A stretch of DNA of 64,000 nt from the NCBI GenBank assembly GCA_034670405.1, contig JAXDDX010000005.1:8516501-8580500 (forward strand), read 5' to 3'. Positions 1 to 64,000 of the stretch are shown here, piece after piece. Below the pieces are notes generated by a model. It worked only from the letters and a program-made list of their open reading frames with translations, had not been told where the DNA came from and searched no databases. This DNA comes from Hoplostethus atlanticus. Its lineage: Eukaryota > Chordata > Actinopteri > Trachichthyiformes > Trachichthyidae. Numbering within the stretch: the stretch's first letter is position 1; every line of letters starts with the position of its first letter. Made by a program: the position numbers and the translations under genes.

Positions 1-64000
<64,000 letters not shown>

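Overview
The window reads as one stretch of a vertebrate, most probably teleost, chromosome. It lies entirely inside a single plus-strand gene of the CSMD (CUB and Sushi Multiple Domains) family. I found 29 coding exons between 523 and 63439, about 4.4 kb of coding sequence. They join in a consistent phase to encode four CUB domains and seventeen Sushi (CCP) domains. The start codon, signal peptide, first CUB/Sushi pairs, last Sushi, transmembrane helix and cytoplasmic tail all lie outside the window. The teleost inference rests on compact introns (this part of the human gene spans far more DNA), a very high density of CA/TG and CT/GA microsatellites, and several intronic repeats of kinds I know from fish genomes. 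Compared with family sequences from memory, the blocks resemble CSMD3 more than CSMD1. No search was run.

Layout: 523-25057 holds four CUB-Sushi pairs, which I infer to be CUB11-Sushi11 to CUB14-Sushi14. From 26743 to 63439 there are thirteen tandem Sushi domains, inferred 15 to 27, mostly one exon each. Sushi 11, 13 and 27 are each split across two exons. Most domain-boundary introns are phase 1, so most single-exon domains could be skipped or duplicated without breaking the frame. The one reading-frame problem is in the inferred Sushi 20 exon (36062-36248), where an apparent extra C near 36217 shifts the frame.

Non-coding DNA makes up over 90% of the window. It contains many microsatellites, several dispersed repeats (three copies of one family at 21.6, 27.1 and 55.8 kb; two copies of another at 39.8 and 49.3 kb), a GACTTG-rich repeat just upstream of the 55.3 kb exon, a candidate solo LTR at 40.9 kb and a fragment of a repeat-type protein at 33.4 kb. 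I see no second gene, RNA gene or CRISPR array.

The most unusual pattern is that four Sushi exons are followed, within about 70 to 1,400 bp, by decayed copies of their own 3' ends (17.35, 27.0, 32.7-34.0 and 46.5-46.75 kb). One of these arrays appears to be split by a roughly 0.9 kb insert. I saw no evidence for a wholly new biological system.
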